Below are positions 59,050 through 64,000 of a stretch of 64,000 bases of DNA, one piece after another. Source of the stretch: Ovis canadensis (Eukaryota; Chordata; Mammalia; Artiodactyla; Bovidae); assembly GCF_042477335.2 (NCBI RefSeq), contig NC_091246.1, forward strand, positions 15,745,001-15,809,000. The letters are read 5' to 3'. Position 1 is the first letter of the stretch, and every line of letters begins with the position of its first letter. Under the pieces are notes generated by a model. It was not told where the DNA came from. It was given only the letters and a program-made list of their open reading frames with translations, and ran no database searches. The position numbers and the translations under genes are program-made.

Positions 59050-59267
59050 GAAGCACAGACTCAAGTGCAGACACATTTACTGGCTGAGGATGGGGCCTCG
59101 GCTGAGTTATTTAACCTGGCTGAGCCTTAGTTTCATCGTCTGTAAAAAGGGGAAGACAATAGGGCTTATTAACGTAAGACTGTTAATAAGAATTAAATGG
59201 GATAATGCAGTGTCTGTCTCATAGCATGCATTCCATGAGTGCTGGCTATTTTAATCATTGTTATTAA
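59050..59267 (+). repeat. MIR
   Basis: GGCTGAGTTATTTAACCTGGCTGAGCCTTAGTTTCATCGTCTGTAAAAAGGGG to TTAAATGGGATAATGCAGTG: clear MIR order. Confidence 0.85.
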
Positions 59268-60147
59268 CTGGGTCACATTTCCTGGGTGTTGGGAGAATGA
59301 ATGCAAGCTGAGGTTCCGTTACTAAATAATGCTGGTAAAGCCATCTCTAAGAAGAGATTGCTGGAGTTAAATGCGTCAGGCCTCTGACGTTTGATGGTTT
59401 CTGGCTCTAGCTCATTTACTCTCTGGTCCCATGACCTCAGGGTCTAAGGCAGGCCCTCCTCATCTTTAGCCCTTAGTGCCCCACTGACCACCCCAAAACA
59501 CATCATTAAAGGAACCGGCCTAGGTCTCTAACCATGCTGAGCATGTTCTCTGCTACAACTGGAAGGACCTCATTGAAAAATTCTTCATTTCTCTTCTATC
59601 CTATTCCAATTCCTTGCCCAGAAAGCAGAAAAGAATCCAAACTAACCTTACCATGACAAGTGGCAACTTCCAAAGACGAAATCTGGCACCTTGAGACAAG
59701 AGTAGTACAGTTAAAATAAAACATAAATTGACTGACAAAACTTGAATTATTATTATTTATTATTATAGCAGCCTCAGTCCTGTATGTAAATATATGAAAT
59801 TGATTGCTGAAGCTGAATGGAGCTGGATGTCCCCAGTCTTAGGAAATATGCACTGAAGTACTTAGGGGTAAAAGGCCATCGTGCTTGAAACCTAATCTGA
59901 AACAATAAAATCTTAACAATAGATGAATCTGGGTAAAGGGTATATGAGGTTGACCGGTACTTTTTTTATGTACAACTTTTGTAAGTTGGAACTTATTTCC
60001 AGATAAAAATTAAAAAATAAAAACCTAATAAAGGGGATATAACATACAACATGGTACATATGTGTGTTATTTATGAAAGTTGTTAGAGTAAATCTTGAGT
60101 TCTCATCACAAGAAAAAACTTTTTTTCTATTTCTTCAATTTTGTATC
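59268..60147. other. Intergenic, no gene seen
   Basis: AT-rich, unassigned. Confidence 0.5.
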
Positions 60148-60300
60148 TATATGAAAAAATTTTTTGTATTTGTGTAAGAGGATGATTGCTCACTAAGCTC
60201 ATTGTGATAATCATTTCATGATATATGTAAGTCAAATCATGCTGTACAACTTAAACATACAGTGCTGTATGTCAATTATATCTCAATAAAACTGGAAGAA
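60148..60300 (+). repeat. Old L1 3' end
   Basis: GCTCACTAAGCTCATTGTGATAATCATTTCATGATATATG to GTATGTCAATTATATCTCAATAAAACTGG is the familiar L1M 3' terminus. Confidence 0.8.
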
Positions 60301-60765
60301 AAACAAAAGCAAACAAAATCTAGTAAGGGGACAAGGAATACCTGAAGATTTTGTTAATCCTTTCCCAACTAACCCAAGTGCTCTGAAGCAAACAGGTAAG
60401 GTTCTGGAGTAAAGATTTCCCAGCAAACACAACTTCATTATAAAATACTGAGGTTGAGGAGTATGCAAATACTATTCAAGCCAATCACCAGATGGGCGTT
60501 TATGTAATATCTTCTATTTCTGTCACAAGTAGTTCAGGTATGGTTTAATGAACCTCTAGGGGCTCACACAATAAATGGCTTGTTCAAGATCACCCAGACA
60601 GTGACCCTGGCTTTGAGTCTGGAGACACATGTCTCAAGATCCATTTCCCTTTTCTTCTCCCCTCTCCCACCATGAGCCAGCATGGGCCAGCCTTGTGGGA
60701 ATTTACTGTTTCCAGGGCACAGTACATACCAACGTGAGATCTTGCATCTAAATCATGTATAAGGA
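60301..60765. other. Intergenic, no gene seen
   Basis: Nothing recognised. Confidence 0.5.
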
Positions 60766-60913
60766 GGCTTCCTTGGTGGTCTCGTGGCTAAGACTCCACG
60801 CTCCATATGGATGGGGGCCCAGGTTTGATCCCTGCTCAGGGAACTAGATCCCACAGGCCACAGCTAAGACCATGTGCAGCCAAGTAAATATATAAATAAA
60901 TATTTTTTTAAAG
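60766..60913 (+). repeat. CHR-2-type tRNA SINE
   Basis: GGCTTCCTTGGTGGTCTCGTGG, AGGTTTGATCCCTGCTCAGGG, ending in (AAAT)n and T-rich tail. Confidence 0.88.
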
Positions 60914-61157
60914 ATCGTGTATGAGGCTGTAGGAACAGCTATAACAATAAGGGCATCACTACAGAAGGATTCACATGGAATCCAGTTCAGCCACAAAAGA
61001 GGCTTTGTGAACTTCTGGCAAGAACTCCACAGATAATCTGCAATTGAAAGGAAACCCTTAGATGTTGGATTAGTGGTGTGTTTCAAAAGCATATAAATAT
61101 GAGAAGAGGGGTAGGCTAGTGTTTATTTCCACATTTACTATTTTCTCTCTTATCTTT
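60914..61157. other. Intergenic, no feature seen
   Basis: Nothing recognised. Confidence 0.5.
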
Positions 61158-61371
61158 CCAGGTGGCACTAGTAGTGAAGAACTCACCTGCCAATGCAGGA
61201 GACATAAGAGACCCTGGTTTGACCCCTGGGACCTGAAGATTCCCTGGAGGAAGGTATGGCAACCCACTCCAGTATTCTTGCCTGGGAAATCCCATGGACA
61301 GAGGAGCCTGGTGGGCTACATTCCATAGGGTTGCAAAAGAGTCAGACATGATTTAACGACTGAACAGCAGC
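61158..61371 (+). repeat. Bov-tA SINE
   Basis: Sense copy from TTTCCAGGTGGCACTAGTAG to CAGACATGATTTAACGACTG and AACAGCAGC. Confidence 0.92.
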
Positions 61372-61821
61372 ATTTAATAAATTACATAATATATTCAACA
61401 CTTTGTTATAAAATAGGTTTTGTGTTAGGTGATTTTGCCCAACTGTAGGCTAATGGAAGTGCTCTTAGCACACATTTAAGGTAGGCTAGGCAAAGCTATG
61501 ATGTTTAAGAGTATTGAGTGTATTTTCAACTTATCGTGGGTTTGTTGGGGCGTAACCCTATCGTGAGTCAAGGAAGCTCTGTAGACAGGCTGAGAGAAAT
61601 CCATCTCTTGTATAAAAAGGCACTTACTTCCCCTCCATAATCAGATGTGCTAGATGAATCTACTACTGCACAGCCAGATAACAGATGAGGGAAAGTGTCT
61701 CCTATGTCCAAATAACATACGAGAACAAAAGGCTGGAATTAGAATATCAGCATTTTGCCACCCCCAGTGAATTAATACATCTAGGCATTGGCATCAATGT
61801 CTGCTAACATCAAAAAAAGAA
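61372..61821. other. Intergenic, no gene seen
   Basis: Nothing recognised. Confidence 0.5.
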
Positions 61822-61881
61822 CAGAGAACTCTGCTCAAATCTTGTAACAACCCATATGGGAAAAGAACTTGAAAAAAAAGG

Positions 61882-61917
<36 letters not shown>

Positions 61918-62012
61918 ATAAAACAATCACTTTGCTGTACACCTGATGGTAACACAACATTGCAAGTCAACTATACTCCAATATATAATAAGGTAAAAAT
62001 TAAATTTTAAAA
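61822..62012 (+). repeat. Artiodactyl L1 3' tail with (TA)n(TG)n
   Basis: ACAGAGAACTCTGCTCAAATC to CACTTTGCTGTACACCTGATGG. The middle ATATATATAT then GTGTGTGTG block (61883-61918) is an expanded microsatellite. Confidence 0.8.
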
Positions 62013-62399
62013 AGGAATGGGAATGAGACAGTGTGTGTCCTCTGATGAAAGAATGCAGTGACACCTATAGGCTTGCCAGAGGGATCACCTCGGTGGCTGA
62101 TCAAGCCTTTGAGTCCAACTGTTGCTTTGCAGGGAATTCAGGGGACAGAGAGAAATGCTGAGCTGCATCCAGAGCATGCAACCCACCAAATCCAGATGAG
62201 AAACTTTACATGTCAACCTGTCACGATCTTCAGTGTACAAAGTGCCTGGAAAGGAAAGGATAAAGGGGAAACCCATAGATTAAATGGACTTCAGAGATAC
62301 AGCAAGTTGTTTTTTTAAAATAAAGAACTTCTATAATGTTTAGATATGCCTCAGCGGATGATAAATTCAAGGAAGTAACTCATGTATGGATCGTAACAT
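62013..62399. other. Intergenic, no gene seen
   Basis: Nothing recognised. Confidence 0.5.
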
Positions 62400-62504
62400 C
62401 TTTTTCTTATTTTTTGGCCAGCCTGTGAGATTTTCATTCCCTGACCAGGACCCTTGGCAGCAAAAGCTCAGAGTCTTAACCATTGGACTTCCAGGGAATT
62501 CTTG
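62400..62504 (-). repeat. CHR-2-type tRNA SINE, partial
   Basis: Antisense: TTTTTGGCCAGCCTGTGAG, CATTCCCTGACCAGG, CTTAACCATTGGACTTCCAGGGAA. Confidence 0.85.
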
Positions 62505-63820
62505 GAAGTAACTACTCTAGAAATCAAGAATTGTGGTTACTTTGGAGGGAGGCCTGGGGCGATGAATGGAATGAGACACGTGGAAGGCAACTGGGGGTTC
62601 CTGGCCAAGCTCTTCTTTTTGACTCAGGTGAAGTTTTGAAAGATGCCCGGCTTTATAATAATTCACTAAGTTGCAAGTGTGGTTCACTGTTGCTGAGCTT
62701 TATTTTACAGTTAAAAATATCAGAGGCCGCACTCTACAGTTTATGCACAGCAGTCTTCAAGCTTTGGTACCCAAAGCAACAGTCAAGGAGTCAATGACTG
62801 CGATCCTTCAAAACCTTCACCATTTCACAGGTGCCATCTTTTCACACAGCATCAACCAGGAAGGAGACCTTGTAGCCCAACACAGGAGGAATAACAAAAG
62901 ACATTTGAAATGAGATGGACTTAGGCTAAGGCCTGCTGTCTGCACTTTTAACTTGTTGCCTTCTACTTTATAGCTCCACTGTTGTGTAAATTCCCCAATC
63001 CCAAGGAGCTTCAATTTCCTTGTGTATCAAATCAGGATAAAGTATAGTGAGGATTAGATGTGTATGCAGTAGTATACAGTAGATGCTCAAGTGATGCTAT
63101 TACTAAAATTATTCCTACGAGTCAAAGAAGAAGTTGTCGAGGCTCTAGGACCCGGGAAGTTTGTGTCAGTCCACTGCCATGCTGGGTCGTCATTCTAATT
63201 ATTCTCACACTTGCTCTAAGGCCAGTGGTCTATTTTCCTCCTCCTGTGCTCTTCCTGATCCAGGAGGACAGACCCACACAGGGAATCCCAGGGTCACACC
63301 TGGGAGCATCTGACCCTTGGGGTGTCCTTCCCTGGAGATATGATGTAGGAAATCCATGAGTCACTCTGTCAGTGACAAAGTCAATGGCAAAAACTTGACT
63401 TTCCCCACCTGGGAGGTGTGGGCTTATCAACAGGAAGCCTCCTGCTTGCCAGGTTCCATCTTCAGAAAACACTGCTGAGGCCACCAGGACCTGTCCACCA
63501 TCCTGACACCCAGGATGTCAGCTGGGTGACATCCTCCTACTCCAGGGGATAGTTGGAAGTGTCTGGAGATTTCTGTTGCTGTTGTCATAACTGAGAAGAG
63601 GCTACCAGCAGCTAGTGGGAAGAGACTAGGGAGGGTGCACATTTCACAGCTCCTCATAGCAAAGAATTATTGGGTCCAAGGTGTCAACAGGGCCAAGGTT
63701 GAGAAACCTGATCTAGAGGGAGCCGGGCAAGGGGACTGCAATCTGCAACCTCTAGGGCCTGCTTGGGCACCTTGGCATGTGCCCATTGTATAGACAGAAT
63801 GCTTGAGGCTATGAGAGGTT
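62505..63820. other. Intergenic, MIR-like remnant, no gene supported
   Basis: MIR-like 3' words at 63013-63110 (CAATTTCCTTGTGTATCAAATCAGGATAAAG and TAGTATACAGTAGATGCTCAAG). The open frames of 60-104 codons have no recognised family. Confidence 0.5.
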
Positions 63821-64000
63821 ACAGTGAAAGTGAAAGTGTTGGTCGCTCAGTCATGTCTGACCCTTTGTGGCGCCATGGGCTGTTGCTTGCCAAGCTCCTT
63901 TGTCCATGGAATTCTCCAGGCAAGAATACTAGAGTAGGTTGCCATTTCCTTCTCCAGGGGATCTTTCCCACCCAGGGATGGAACCCAGATCTCTTGCATT
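63821..64000 (-). repeat. Bov-tA SINE, cut by window end
   Basis: Antisense copy starting AGTGAAAGTGAAAGTGTTGGTCGCTCAG. The tRNA-derived end lies beyond the window. Confidence 0.92.

Overview
This window is mammalian nuclear DNA from a ruminant, most probably cattle or a close bovid. The evidence is dense ruminant-specific retroposon content (Bov-tA and Bov-A2 SINEs, BovB/RTE LINE fragments, cetartiodactyl tRNA-Glu SINEs of CHR-2 type and artiodactyl L1 tails), together with older mammalian MIR, L2 and L1 remnants. No prokaryotic, organellar, CRISPR or operon-like features were seen.

The only protein-coding gene I can support is KLF4 (Kruppel-like factor 4), on the + strand from a TATA-containing promoter near 29.73 kb to a poly(A) signal at 34.57 kb. 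It has five exons. The start codon is the last five bases of exon 1 (ATGAG), and the spliced frame gives 486 residues ending in three C2H2 zinc fingers. A CpG island covers promoter, exons 1-3 and the small introns. The 5' leader holds one upstream AUG, opening a 62-codon uORF. The 99-base intron 3 is a multiple of three without a stop, so its retention would add 33 residues in frame.

Layout: 1-26 kb is intergenic and full of retroposons, including two BovB 3' fragments near 12-14 kb and an inverted repeat at 20.6-22.0 kb. From about 26.0 to 38.5 kb, around KLF4, I recognise no ruminant-specific SINE or BovB copy. From 38.5 to 47 kb repeats are sparse, and a second, orphan CpG island lies at about 46.9-47.4 kb with a perfect TCAAGGTCA motif just upstream. 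From 50.9 to 57.4 kb there is a nest of insertions: an antisense L1, interrupted by a Bov-A2, a small BovB piece and a 2.5 kb BovB copy that itself carries two SINEs with 14-bp target-site duplications. From 57.4 kb to the end is ordinary repeat-rich intergenic DNA.

I found no undescribed multi-gene system. The observations most worth following are the KLF4 uORF, the in-frame retainable intron 3, the orphan CpG island, the inverted repeat, and a minimal poly(T)-only insertion with a 15-bp duplication. Repeat boundaries are by eye (about 10 bases or more of uncertainty), and statements comparing with human or mouse KLF4 come from memory, not from an alignment.
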